From positions 1-64,000 of the forward strand of contig JAJCXR010000012.1 in the NCBI GenBank assembly GCA_029263315.1: a stretch of 64,000 nucleotides of DNA, given 5' to 3'. Made by a program: the position numbers and the translations under genes. This document shows, one piece after another, positions 31,401 through 40,485 of the stretch (positions are counted from its first letter, which is position 1; every line of letters begins with the position of its first letter). The stretch is from Acidobacteriota bacterium (lineage in GTDB: Bacteria; Acidobacteriota; Thermoanaerobaculia; Multivoradales; J023). A model generated the notes under the pieces. The model did not search any database. It worked only from the letters and a program-made list of their open reading frames with translations, and was not told the origin of the DNA.

Positions 31401-31961
31401 ATGTCTTTGCTGTCCATCGTTCGCTTAGGCCACCCCGCCCTACGCCAGCCCGCGGCGCCCGTCGATGCCGATCGCTTCGACGATCCCGCCTTCCAACAGC
31501 TCATCGACGACATGTTCGAGACCATGCTCGACGCCAAGGGTGTCGGCCTGGCAGCGCCACAGGTGGGCCTAGGTCAACAAATTTTTGTCTACACCGCCGT
31601 CGACCCCGACCTTCCCTTCGCCGAAGACGAAGAGCCCGAGCTCTTTGCCCTGGTCAATCCAGCTCTGCAGCCGGAGTCCGGAGAGATGGTCTACGACTGG
31701 GAAGGCTGCCTATCGATTTCAGATCTTCGCGGCCTGGTGCCACGGCATCCGGCGGTGCGGGTACAAGGCCTCGACCGTCACGGCAAGGCGGTGGACCATC
31801 GCGTCTCTGGCTATATTGCCCGCATCGTGCAACATGAGTTCGATCACCTGAACGGCATCGTCTTCCTCGATCGCATGCGTGACCTCCGCTCCCTGGCTTT
31901 CGCCGACGAGTGGGAAAAATTCATGACCTCGGAAGACGAAGATGGCCCGCCCCTCGGCTGA
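31401..31961 (+). CDS. def: Peptide deformylase
   Basis: The 186-residue metalloenzyme removes the formyl group from nascent proteins. All three family motifs are present: 'GVGLAAPQ' (47-54), 'EGCLS' (Cys103 metal ligand) and 'QHEFDHLNG' (His145, Glu146, His149). ATG 31401 is supported by GGAGG six bases upstream; the in-frame extension has no family match. The rlmH gene follows 47 bases later, so the two translation-related genes are likely co-transcribed. Confidence 0.95.
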   Translation: MSLLSIVRLGHPALRQPAAPVDADRFDDPAFQQLIDDMFETMLDAKGVGLAAPQVGLGQQIFVYTAVDPDLPFAEDEEPELFALVNPALQPESGEMVYDWEGCLSISDLRGLVPRHPAVRVQGLDRHGKAVDHRVSGYIARIVQHEFDHLNGIVFLDRMRDLRSLAFADEWEKFMTSEDEDGPPLG

Positions 31962-32008
31962 CTCCGGACACACTCACCGATGAGATCGAAGGCGATGGCA
32001 AAGACAGC

Positions 32009-32482
32009 ATGAGTCGCAAGATCCTATTCTTGCGGGCCGGACGGCATCACCGTCCGCCATGGGAAACCCTATGCGCCGATTACCGAAAGCGCATTGGCAA
32101 GACGTTCGCCATCGACGACCGTTTGGTCAAAGCGGGGAGCGGTGAGGGGGTGGCGCGACGACGGGCCGAGGGCCAAGCCCTGAAAGCCCTGATTCCCGAG
32201 CCCAGCTGGCTCATCGCCCTAGACCCCCGAGGCAAAGCGGTGAGCAGCGAAAAATGGGCCTCAGAGCTTCTGCGCTTGAGGGATGAATGGCCGCACCCTT
32301 TGGTTTTTTTGATCGGCTCCGACCTCGGGCTTGAACCAGAGCTGGTGCAAAGGGCCCGTCAGAGGCTATCCTTCGGGCCCATGGTGTTTGGCCACGAGTT
32401 GGCTCGCCTCATCCTCTACGAGCAGGTCTATAGAGCGATTGCGATGTCCAAAGGAATAAAATACCATCGGGCGTCGTTTTGA
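32009..32482 (+). CDS. rlmH: 23S rRNA pseudouridine1915 N3-methyltransferase
   Basis: The 157-residue SPOUT-type methyltransferase has the family C-terminal knot: 'PLVFLIGSDLGLEPELVQRA' followed by 'LSFGPMVFGHELARLILYEQ' and the closing 'YRAIAMSKGIKYHRASF' region. It methylates pseudouridine 1915 of 23S rRNA in 70S ribosomes. The ATG at 32009 gives the standard length (~155). It follows def, and the DksA-like gene starts 63 bases after its stop, so these small genes probably form one unit. Confidence 0.92.
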   Translation: MSRKILFLRAGRHHRPPWETLCADYRKRIGKTFAIDDRLVKAGSGEGVARRRAEGQALKALIPEPSWLIALDPRGKAVSSEKWASELLRLRDEWPHPLVFLIGSDLGLEPELVQRARQRLSFGPMVFGHELARLILYEQVYRAIAMSKGIKYHRASF

Positions 32483-32545
32483 TTGCTGTCAAACCGGGGG
32501 AGGGTGCAACTTTCACCATGCCCTCAATTCCAAGGGAGCGACCCA

Positions 32546-32926
32546 TTGCCGAAGAGTAAGACGCTAGAGGTCGACGTCATAGACCCAGAATCGTTTCGCC
32601 AGATTCTGAAGGCCAAGCAGAACGAGTTGCACGATCTTTACCAGCACGACATCAAGGTTGGTCAGGAATCGACCGACGACAACGCGGACGATTTTGCCGA
32701 TCGGGCCAACAATTCCTACAACCGAGAGACTATGTTCGCGCTTTCCGATGTGGAACGCAAGACCTTGATCCGCATCGACGAGGCCTTTCGGCGTATCGAT
32801 AAAGGGATCTTCGGTAGCTGCGACTACTGTGGCGGCGCCATCGGTTTGCCGCGCTTGAAGGCAGTGCCCTGGGCGCTGTACTGTATTGACTGCCAGGAAC
32901 GCGAGGAGCGAGGACTGTTGGACTAG
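32546..32926 (+). CDS. DksA/TraR-type C4 zinc-finger protein
   Basis: The 126-residue protein has an N-terminal coiled-coil-like helical part and a C-terminal C4 zinc finger with Cys92, Cys95, Cys113 and Cys116 ('GSCDYCGGAI', 'LYCIDCQERE'). DksA-family proteins enter the secondary channel of RNA polymerase and modulate initiation with ppGpp. The start is TTG at 32546, chosen because AAGGGAG lies eight bases upstream and homology begins right after; an in-frame upstream extension overlaps the rlmH end region without such support. The acidic 'STDDNADDFADRA' segment corresponds to the coiled-coil tip region of the family. Confidence 0.85.
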   Translation: MPKSKTLEVDVIDPESFRQILKAKQNELHDLYQHDIKVGQESTDDNADDFADRANNSYNRETMFALSDVERKTLIRIDEAFRRIDKGIFGSCDYCGGAIGLPRLKAVPWALYCIDCQEREERGLLD

Positions 32927-32935
32927 GAGGCGTCG

Positions 32936-34444
32936 ATGAAAGAGCGACCGTGGTTTCAGATCCGCACCTACCTGGGCCTGTCCCTGGTGGTCGTCCTGGT
33001 CGTCTACGTCGCTTTTCTCACACCGCTCAATTTCGAAGTGTTGGTCGAGCAACGCTTCCTGCTCAACTCCGATACCAGTATTCCGGTCTACGCCGCGCTG
33101 CTGGTGGCGTTCCTAGCCGGGGCTTTGCCCCCAGCCTTTCTGCTGTTCATCCAAGCCCTGCGGCGGGAGCTCGAGAATCGCCGGGCGCGGCGTCGCAGCC
33201 GTGAAATCGGAAGCCTTGAGCAGCGCTTCCGGCGCTCCACAGATTTCCGCGTCGACGGTCAGTGGAAAAAGGCGGCGGCGGAGCTCGAGGTTCTACTCAC
33301 CGAGAAACCGGAAGACTTCGCCACCTTGCTGCGCTACGGTGAAGTCTTGCGCCATCAAGGCAAAACCGAGCAAGCCCTCGATGTGCACCGGCGTGCCTCT
33401 GTCCTCTATCCACAGAGCGTCGCCTTGCTGTACGAGTTGGCCGAGGGCTACCAAGCCATCGGTGATACCGAGACCCGGCGCGAAATCCACAATCGCATCC
33501 TGCGGGATTTCCCCGGTCACGGTCTCCAGGTCTCACGCCGACGGCGGGATACCGCCATGGCGATGGGGGACTGGAACGAAGCCCTGCGCTGGCACGACAA
33601 AGTCGCCGCCATGCTCAAGGAAACCGGTGACGACGAAGCCCTGGAGCGCGAAGCCGGCACCTATCTGGGCCTGACCTACCAACGGGGCGTTGCCCTGTTG
33701 GAGAAGGAGCGCCCAGAGGACGCCGGTCAGATTTTCCGCCACCTCCTTACGCAAGAGCCCCGTTTCGTGCCGGCGGGCATCATGCTCGGCGAGGCGGAGC
33801 TGATGCTGGACAACGAAACCGCGGCCCTCGAGCAGTGGCAGAGGGGTTTCAAGGAAACCGGCAGCCCGGTCTTCCTCAAACGCATCGAGGACTACTTCAT
33901 CGAGATCGAAGCTCCGGCCCGGGCCATCGAGGGCCTGCGTAGCTTGATCGCTCAAGCCGACAACGACCTCATGCTGCGTTTTTTCCTGGGGCGCCTCTAC
34001 TACCGTTTGGAGATGCACGACGAAGCGCTCAAAGTCTTGGAGAGTATCGGCGAGCGCATGGACGCGGCACCGATCTACCACTATCTTCTGGGCCGAATCC
34101 GCCACCGGCGTAACGATCAAAAAGGCGCCATGGCCAGGTATTTGACCTGTTTGCAACGCCTTGGGGTCTCCAACAGCATCTTCATTTGCCACAACTGCGA
34201 CACCCGCACTCCGGAGTGGCTCGATCGCTGCGATGTCTGTGGAACCTGGAATTCCGTCGATCTCGACATCCAGGAGGAACAGCTGACGGCCGAGGAGGTT
34301 GGCCTGATCGATCGTCCCGTGTGGGGAGGTTATGACGTCGTCGACCCTCCGGGGGGCGACCCGGACATCGCCGACTTGGCCACCCAACCGACGGCGACCC
34401 GGCGCTCGCAAAATGCATCCGAGCCATCCAGCAACGATCCCTAG
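32936..34444 (+). CDS. LapA-LapB-like fusion: membrane hairpin, TPR repeats, rubredoxin-type zinc ribbon
   Basis: The 502-residue protein begins with two hydrophobic helices (about 12-32 and 50-73) followed by a basic coiled segment, as in LapA (DUF1049). Then come eight or more TPR units (about 95-410, e.g. 'GKTEQALDVHRRASVLYPQ' and 'EMHDEALKVLESI') and a zinc ribbon with Cys418, Cys421, Cys432 and Cys435 ('FICHNCDTRTPEW', 'RCDVCGTWNS'), as in LapB/YciM. In E. coli LapA and LapB are separate proteins that regulate LpxC proteolysis and lipopolysaccharide assembly. The fusion suggests a similar envelope role here. AGGAG precedes the ATG. The C-terminal ~60 residues are disordered. Confidence 0.85.
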   Translation: MKERPWFQIRTYLGLSLVVVLVVYVAFLTPLNFEVLVEQRFLLNSDTSIPVYAALLVAFLAGALPPAFLLFIQALRRELENRRARRRSREIGSLEQRFRRSTDFRVDGQWKKAAAELEVLLTEKPEDFATLLRYGEVLRHQGKTEQALDVHRRASVLYPQSVALLYELAEGYQAIGDTETRREIHNRILRDFPGHGLQVSRRRRDTAMAMGDWNEALRWHDKVAAMLKETGDDEALEREAGTYLGLTYQRGVALLEKERPEDAGQIFRHLLTQEPRFVPAGIMLGEAELMLDNETAALEQWQRGFKETGSPVFLKRIEDYFIEIEAPARAIEGLRSLIAQADNDLMLRFFLGRLYYRLEMHDEALKVLESIGERMDAAPIYHYLLGRIRHRRNDQKGAMARYLTCLQRLGVSNSIFICHNCDTRTPEWLDRCDVCGTWNSVDLDIQEEQLTAEEVGLIDRPVWGGYDVVDPPGGDPDIADLATQPTATRRSQNASEPSSNDP

Positions 34445-34482
34445 TGTAGCTTCGCCACCGTGGGCGTGGTAGAACCACCACC

Positions 34483-35925
34483 ATGGCGACATTGACCACC
34501 CAAACGCTGATCTCGGAGCTCGCCAAGGCGGAGCCACAGGCGATGTATCTGGTGAGCGGCGACCTGGTGGTGGCTGAAGCACAGGCCCGCAAGCTGGCTG
34601 AAGCCCTGGCCGACAAGGTCGGCTGCGCCGTCACCACCCATCGCCATCCCCCGGAGATGGGTAGCGTTCTCGCCGATCTGCGGACCTTCTCACTCTTCGA
34701 GAGCGCCAAGGTCGTCCTGGTGGTCGACAGTGCCTTGCTGACCGACCGCGCCGCCGCCGCCGATCTCATCGACCAGGCCGCAGCCGGCCTACCCTTGGAC
34801 GAGGTCGACCACCTCAACGCCAAACAGCGCCTGGCCGCTTCCCGCCTCATGCAAGCCCTGCACGTCTTTGCCGTCGACGCCTCGACGGCGCCGGAACGGG
34901 CCATCGCCGAGCTCCCCGACTGGGCCCTCAAAGGTGGCAAGAAATTACGCAAGAACAAACCCCGCGGCCGCTCCGCCAAGGACGTCAAGCAATTGACCGA
35001 AGATCTCGCCCGCCTCCTGGAAGCAGCACAGGATGCCGGGTTGCAGGGATTCGCCGAAGGCGACTTGGCAGAGTTGGGTAGCGCCCTCGAGAAGGGTCTT
35101 CCCCCCGGCCACAGCCTGGTGCTAACGGAGCATTCGGTGGCCAAGGATCACCCCTTGGTCACCACCTTGAAGCAGCGGCGATGCCACGTCGATGTCGGCA
35201 ATGTGGAAGCCGGCAAAGGCGGCGACTGGCAAGGACTGGGGCCCCTGCTGGCCGAGTTGGCGGCGGAAACCGGCTGCAAGATGGAATCCGCGGCGGCCCA
35301 GGAGCTGGCACGCCGTACCCTGCGGCAGACCGGGGAGTGGAAGGCGCGGAAGGTCGACGGCGAGACCACCAGCCGTTTTGCCGGTGAGTATCGCAAGCTG
35401 GCCAGCCTCTCCCAAGGCCGCCCGATCAGCCGCCAGATGGTCGAGGAGGTGGTGGAGGATCGCGGTGAAGAGGATGTCTGGAAGATTCTCGATGCGGTTG
35501 GCAATGGTCGGGCCGAGGAGGCCCTGCGACGCTTCCGGCGGATGATGTCATCGTCCCAAGACATCATGGCCACGCGCCTCTCCTTCTTTTCCCTGTTCGC
35601 CGGTTTCTGTCGCCAGCTCACCGCCGTCGCCGGGATGGCCCGCCAGGCCAAAGTACCCGCCGGGGTGCGCAACTACAATCAGTTCAAGAGCCGCTGGGCG
35701 GCGGCCCTGCAAGGTTCGCCGCCGGCCGGCGGCAAAAATCCTCTGACCGGCCTACACCCGTTTCGTTTGCACCGCGCCTACCTGGCGGCCTCGCGCCTCG
35801 ACCGCGACTTGCTGCTGCAGCTCCCTTGGCGCATTCTCGAAACCGAGTTTCAAATCAAGGGCGACAGCACTGACCCCGATGCCGCCATCGCCCAGTTGCT
35901 CGTCTTGGTGTCCAAGCCCTCGTAG
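34483..35925 (+). CDS. holA: DNA polymerase III delta subunit-like (clamp loader)
   Basis: The 480-residue protein follows the HolA plan: an N-terminal AAA-like domain with 'AMYLVSGDLVVAEAQARKLAEAL' and 'VLADLRTFSLFESAKVVLVVDSA', and a middle 'SRFAGEYRKLASLSQGRPISRQMVEEVVED' region. The C-terminal helical collar contains 'DVWKILDAVGNGRAEEALRRFRRM' and 'FRLHRAYLAASRLDRDLLLQLPW'. Delta opens the sliding clamp during replication. It is about 130 residues longer than E. coli delta, with an insertion around residues 90-230 that includes 'ALKGGKKLRKNKPRGRSAKD'. The ATG follows the LapAB-like gene by 38 bases. It ends five bases before the convergent glucan phosphorylase. Confidence 0.85.
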   Translation: MATLTTQTLISELAKAEPQAMYLVSGDLVVAEAQARKLAEALADKVGCAVTTHRHPPEMGSVLADLRTFSLFESAKVVLVVDSALLTDRAAAADLIDQAAAGLPLDEVDHLNAKQRLAASRLMQALHVFAVDASTAPERAIAELPDWALKGGKKLRKNKPRGRSAKDVKQLTEDLARLLEAAQDAGLQGFAEGDLAELGSALEKGLPPGHSLVLTEHSVAKDHPLVTTLKQRRCHVDVGNVEAGKGGDWQGLGPLLAELAAETGCKMESAAAQELARRTLRQTGEWKARKVDGETTSRFAGEYRKLASLSQGRPISRQMVEEVVEDRGEEDVWKILDAVGNGRAEEALRRFRRMMSSSQDIMATRLSFFSLFAGFCRQLTAVAGMARQAKVPAGVRNYNQFKSRWAAALQGSPPAGGKNPLTGLHPFRLHRAYLAASRLDRDLLLQLPWRILETEFQIKGDSTDPDAAIAQLLVLVSKPS

Positions 35926-35930
35926 GGCGA

Positions 35931-38069
35931 TCAGCGATCCTGCGGAGACCGGTACGCCCTCTCGGTGTAGTCCCTGACCATACGCGAGGCCGAAAACTGA
36001 GAAGTCAGCGTGGCCATGGCGTTCTTCATCATGGCGAGCCAGCGACGGGGCAAGCCATCTCCGTCGCGGTCGAAGAAAACCGGCACGATGGACGACTCCA
36101 AGAGATCATAGAGGGACCCGGCATCGTCCTTGTCCTGCACCGCTTCGTCGGCGTACTCCCGATCGTCGCCGATCACCCAACCGTTGTCGCCATTCCAACC
36201 CTCTGGCCACCAGCCATCGGCGATGCTGAAGTTGAGGCCGCCGTTCATCCCCACTTTCTGCCCGCTGGTGCCGCTGGCTTCCATGGGACGCCGTGGCGTG
36301 TTGAGCCAGACATCCACCCCCTGCACCAACATGCGTCCCATGCGCAGATCGTAGTTTTCCAAAAAGAAAACCTTGCCCCGAAACGTATGGCTACGGCTGA
36401 GCTCGAAGATGTGTTGGATCAAATGCTGCCCCGGTCGGTCGGCCGGATGCGCTTTGCCAGCAAAGATCATCTGAACCGGTCGTTCCGTATCGCACAAGAT
36501 CCGCTGCAGGCGATGCAGATCCGAGAACACCAAGTTGGCTCGTTTATAAGTGGCAAAGCGCCTGGCGAAGCCGATGGTCAAGGCGTCGTGGTCGAAAATG
36601 TCTTCGACGGCTCGCAGGTCATCGGGGGAGGCGCCGTCCAGGGCGTACTGCTCACGTAGCCGCGAACGGGTGAAACGGCCCAGGCGTTCCTTCTGCTGGC
36701 GATGGGTCTTCCACAGCTCTGCATCGGGAATCTCGGAGACCGCTTGCCAGCTTTCCGGCTTCAGCAGCTCATCCTCCCAGCGTGGATGTAGACGGCGACG
36801 CAGCAATGATTGCAGCTCAGGACCGATGAAAGTCCGCGCATGCACGCCATTGGTGATGGCGGCAATCGGCTGGTCGCCGGCCTCCGGCGGAAACAAATGG
36901 CGCCACATGCGGCTGCTGACTTCGGCATTGAGCTGGCTGACCCCGTTGACCCAACGGCTGCTGCGGATCGCCAGGGCTGTCAGATTAAACGATGTTTCGT
37001 GCTCATGGGCCCGTCCCAGAGCCAGAAAATCATCCACCGAGATGCCCACATCCTCACACCATTGGCGGAAGTACTTGGCCACCAGCGCCGCATCGAATTG
37101 CTCGTTGCCCGCCGGAACAGGTGTGTGGGTGGTAAACACCGAGGTTCGTCGAAGCGTGGCCAAGGCCTGATCGATACTCTTGTCGCCCTTCCCTTGGCGC
37201 CAGCGCTCCATCTGCAAGAAGACGCTGTGCCCTTCGTTGAGATGCCAGACCCCTGGTTCGATGTCCAGAGCCTGGAGCGCTCGCACCCCACCCATGCCGA
37301 GAAGGATCTCCTGTACCAACCGCATCTCACGACCGCTGACGTACAGTTGGTTGGTGATCGGCCGATCGGCCGGGTCGTTGTCATCGACATCCGTGTCGAG
37401 CAACAGCAGGGGGACCCGCCCCACCTGCACCAACCATAGCTTGGCTGTCACATCCCGCTCCGGAAGCGGAATCGTGATCTTGAGCTCGCCTCCCATCCGG
37501 TTGGCCACCGGCCGAATGGGTAGTCGTGCGAAGTCATATTCCGGATAGGCGTGCTGCTGTTGCCCTTCGGCGTCGAGGCTCTGCTGAAAATAACCGTGGC
37601 GATAGAGCAAGCCGAGGCCGACGAAGGGCAAACCCAAATTGCTCGCCGCTTTGGTGTGATCGCCGCTCAGCACCCCGAGGCCACCGGAATAAATGGCCAG
37701 GCTTTGGTGCAGCCCATACTCCATGGAGAAGTATCCAATCGAGCCATCCAGCTGCCAGTCCTGCTGTTGGTACCAGGTATCCTGGCGCTCGAGGTAGGCG
37801 TTGAATTCGCCCATCACCTCGTCGTACTGGCGGCGGAAGGCCTCACTCTGCAACAGGGGATGCCACCGCTTGGGATCGACGTTGATCAGGGACTGGACCG
37901 GATTGCGGTAAAGCCCCCAATGGATGGGATCGATGGTGGCGAACAGATCGCGGGCAGCGGGCGTCCAGCTCCACCAGAGGTTGTAGGCGAGGTCGTAGAG
38001 ACCCTCGAATTCTCGCGGCAGATCGATCTCCGCCACATTCAACGTAGGAATCTTGAGCAGCTGATGCAA
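35931..38069 (-). CDS. glgP: Alpha-glucan (glycogen/maltodextrin) phosphorylase
   Basis: The 712-residue GT35-family enzyme releases glucose 1-phosphate from alpha-1,4-glucans. Recognisable parts are the N-terminal DUF3417-type segment ('LYDLAYNLWWSWTPAARDLF'), 'IGYFSMEYGLHQSLAIYSGGLGVLSGDH' (split here by position), 'IFAGKAHPADRPGQHLIQ' and the PLP region 'GTSGQKVGMNGGLNFSIADG' with the Schiff-base Lys. The start is TTG at 38069: AAGGAGGG at 38078-38085 lies eight bases upstream, better than the TTG at 38102. It is divergent from the S51-like/esterase/ATP-grasp cluster, and may work with the phosphohexomutase. Confidence 0.9.
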   Translation of the reverse strand: MHQLLKIPTLNVAEIDLPREFEGLYDLAYNLWWSWTPAARDLFATIDPIHWGLYRNPVQSLINVDPKRWHPLLQSEAFRRQYDEVMGEFNAYLERQDTWYQQQDWQLDGSIGYFSMEYGLHQSLAIYSGGLGVLSGDHTKAASNLGLPFVGLGLLYRHGYFQQSLDAEGQQQHAYPEYDFARLPIRPVANRMGGELKITIPLPERDVTAKLWLVQVGRVPLLLLDTDVDDNDPADRPITNQLYVSGREMRLVQEILLGMGGVRALQALDIEPGVWHLNEGHSVFLQMERWRQGKGDKSIDQALATLRRTSVFTTHTPVPAGNEQFDAALVAKYFRQWCEDVGISVDDFLALGRAHEHETSFNLTALAIRSSRWVNGVSQLNAEVSSRMWRHLFPPEAGDQPIAAITNGVHARTFIGPELQSLLRRRLHPRWEDELLKPESWQAVSEIPDAELWKTHRQQKERLGRFTRSRLREQYALDGASPDDLRAVEDIFDHDALTIGFARRFATYKRANLVFSDLHRLQRILCDTERPVQMIFAGKAHPADRPGQHLIQHIFELSRSHTFRGKVFFLENYDLRMGRMLVQGVDVWLNTPRRPMEASGTSGQKVGMNGGLNFSIADGWWPEGWNGDNGWVIGDDREYADEAVQDKDDAGSLYDLLESSIVPVFFDRDGDGLPRRWLAMMKNAMATLTSQFSASRMVRDYTERAYRSPQDR

Positions 38070-38309
38070 GTCGAAGGCCCTCCTTGTAGACGATGCAAGC
38101 AAAGGGCCTCACCAGATAGTCGTATCAGGCCCTGTCGGACGGCACAGCGACCGCCCCCGAAACCATCACCCTTTGCAGCATAGAGCACGGGATGGCGATT
38201 TCTACCACATCTGGGGGCCGTCACCTACCGCTGGGTCGGTGCTAGACGACCTCAACCAATTGCAACCAACCATTCCCAAGCAGCCCCCATGCGGCGATAA
38301 TGGCGGCCT

Positions 38310-39248
38310 ATGTTCGATCTAACTCTCTTGGGCCCGCAACGCTGGAAGCCGGATTTGGTGACCGCCTTCGACCGCTTGTCGATCCGTGGCTCGGTGGCTG
38401 CGATCACCGCCGGATGGCAAGAGCGAGAAGGTGAAAACGAGGAGTTGCAGCAACACCTGGGGCGCCAAGTCATAGACCTCAAGCTGCATCGTCGCCTGGA
38501 ACAAGTTTTCGTCGAAGACCCCGAGCTCTTCAATGAGCACCGGGCCCGCCAGGACCGACTGCGGGCTTTGCAACGCCTCTACCGCTATCGTCTCGATTTT
38601 TTCATGGAACCGGCCCGCGAGCTGTTGCGGCGGAAAAAAGAGTCGGAAGCCCTGGCAGCACATCAGCAGGCCGCCGTCGAAGCGCTGCGACGTTTTGACC
38701 AAGAACATTTGGAGAGCATTCGCCGGATCCACGCCGACTTCGAAGCCCGCCATCAGCCGCACCAACGACCGGCCATCCAGCGCCAACGGGAAGAAATGCA
38801 GAACATCCTGTCGCAGATGTCCGGCTTGGCGATCGCCGGTGGGCATGTCGCGGTGTTGATTAACCGCATACGCCTTTTTGGTATAGCCGACCTGGTCAGG
38901 GACTTGCCGATCTTCGCCTGGTCGGCGGGGGCCATGGCCCTGGGACAGCGCATCGTGGTCTTTCACGACTCTCCGCCCCAGGGGGCGGGCAACGCTGAGG
39001 TTCTGGACGTCGGTCTGGGTTGGTTCAGCGATTTGCTACCCCTGCCCCATGCCTCGCGACGCCTGCACCTCGACGACCCATTGCGCGTCGGGCTCTTCGC
39101 CCAACGCTTCGCGCCGGAGATCGGTGTGCCCTTGGAAATGGGGACCAGCCTACGTTTCGAAAAAGGTGCCTGGCACCCCTGGTCAGATGCCCTGGGCCTC
39201 GCCCCAGATGGGCAATTGAAAGACTTTCGAGGGGCCACCCACCGATGA
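38310..39248 (+). CDS. Class I glutamine-amidotransferase-fold / S51-like protein
   Basis: The 312-residue protein has a long helical N-terminal half (about 40-165, highly charged), then a flavodoxin-like segment: 'GLAIAGGHVAVLINRIRLF' and the elbow 'IFAWSAGAMALGQRIVVF'. There Ser205 takes the nucleophile place as in S51 peptidases and cyanophycinases (G-x-S-A-G-A). A His-containing 'LLPLPHASRRLHLD' follows. It may be a serine hydrolase cutting an unusual peptide bond, or a binding protein; I do not recognise a specific family. It is the first gene of a three-gene set; its TGA overlaps the ATG of the esterase gene. Confidence 0.7.
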   Translation: MFDLTLLGPQRWKPDLVTAFDRLSIRGSVAAITAGWQEREGENEELQQHLGRQVIDLKLHRRLEQVFVEDPELFNEHRARQDRLRALQRLYRYRLDFFMEPARELLRRKKESEALAAHQQAAVEALRRFDQEHLESIRRIHADFEARHQPHQRPAIQRQREEMQNILSQMSGLAIAGGHVAVLINRIRLFGIADLVRDLPIFAWSAGAMALGQRIVVFHDSPPQGAGNAEVLDVGLGWFSDLLPLPHASRRLHLDDPLRVGLFAQRFAPEIGVPLEMGTSLRFEKGAWHPWSDALGLAPDGQLKDFRGATHR

Positions 39249-40384
39249 GCCAGCTGGCAATCCAAAAACTTTCCGCCGACGGCACACCGTCGAAGGAGGC
39301 CATCGACAACTTCATCGGGGGGCACAACTTTCCCATCGTTGAAGGGCGGGATGTCACCTTTGTCTATCGCGGCGAAGCCGATGGAGTACTACTGCAACAC
39401 TTCATCTTCGGCCTGGAAACGTCGCAACCTTTTCAGCGCCTCGAAGCAACTGATCTCTGGTACTTGACCGTCGACCTACCGGAGAAATCGCACCTGCAAT
39501 ACAAGCTCAACATCCAGCACGGCGAGGACCATCACTGGATCCTCGACCCCCTCAACCCCCATCGCGCCCTCGACCCCTTCGGCGCCAACTCCGTGTGCCG
39601 CACCGCCGGCACCGAGCGGCCGGAATGGACCTTCCCCGACCCGGATGCTCGACCCGGTGAGCTGCGAAACCTGTACCTCAAGAGCCAAGCCTTCGGACAG
39701 GATCGCCGGGTGCGCGTTTATCTACCGGCCCGCTTTCGACGCGGCCGTCGCTACCCGTTGCTGGTGGTGCACGACGGCACCGACTACCTCCGGTTCTCGG
39801 ATCTCAAGACGGTTTTCGACAATCTCATCCACCGTCTCGAGGTGGCCCCGATGATCGTCGCCTTGACGGATGCCAAGGAGCGCCTGCACGAGTATCCGGA
39901 CCACCCCGACCATGCCACCTTCATCTGCCAGGAGCTGGTACCCTGGATGGAAAAGGAGTTCCCGCTTCTCGGTGTGCCCCGCGGTCGTTGCCTGATGGGA
40001 GCCAGCTTCGGCGGCGTCGCCAGCCTGTCGACGGCTTGGCGAAACCCCGGGTTCTTTGGCCGCTTGCTGTTGCAGTCGGGATCCTTCGCTTTCACCGATA
40101 TCGGCGACCACAAACGTGGCCCCGCCTTTGATCCGGTGGTCAAATTTGTCAATGCTTTCCGCGCCAACCCGGGGCGCCCGAGCGACAAAGTGTTCGTCAG
40201 CTGTGGAACCTACGAGTCCTTGATCTACGAAAACCGTTCCATGGTCCCCCTGTTGCAGGCCACCGGCATGGACGTACGATACGTCGAGGCCCGCGACGGT
40301 CATAACTGGGAAAATTGGCGCGATCGTTTGCGCGAAGGCCTTTCTTGGCTGTTTCCCGGCTCCCTGTGGATGGTGTATGAATAG
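39245..40384 (+). CDS. Enterochelin-esterase-like alpha/beta hydrolase
   Basis: The 379-residue protein has an N-terminal beta-sandwich (about 30-125, 'DVTFVYRGEADGVLLQHFIFG', similar to carbohydrate-binding or Fes N-domains). The Fes/IroD-type esterase domain follows: 'YPLLVVHDGTDYLRF', nucleophile elbow 'LMGASFGGVAS' with Ser254, and a C-terminal catalytic His in 'ARDGHNWENWRD'. Members cut ester bonds of siderophores or other acyl esters; no siderophore genes are near. Start ATG 39245 overlaps the preceding stop (ATGA). The gene lies between the S51-like and the ATP-grasp genes and probably acts on the same compound. Confidence 0.85.
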   Translation: MSQLAIQKLSADGTPSKEAIDNFIGGHNFPIVEGRDVTFVYRGEADGVLLQHFIFGLETSQPFQRLEATDLWYLTVDLPEKSHLQYKLNIQHGEDHHWILDPLNPHRALDPFGANSVCRTAGTERPEWTFPDPDARPGELRNLYLKSQAFGQDRRVRVYLPARFRRGRRYPLLVVHDGTDYLRFSDLKTVFDNLIHRLEVAPMIVALTDAKERLHEYPDHPDHATFICQELVPWMEKEFPLLGVPRGRCLMGASFGGVASLSTAWRNPGFFGRLLLQSGSFAFTDIGDHKRGPAFDPVVKFVNAFRANPGRPSDKVFVSCGTYESLIYENRSMVPLLQATGMDVRYVEARDGHNWENWRDRLREGLSWLFPGSLWMVYE

Positions 40385-40485
40385 CCTGCGGTGTCACTCC
40401 GGACGCCAACCTGCCTTCAGATATCTTGCGGTGTGGATCGCCCACCACCCCGCTCTGCCCTCCCCAAGGGTTTAGGAGAATTTAC

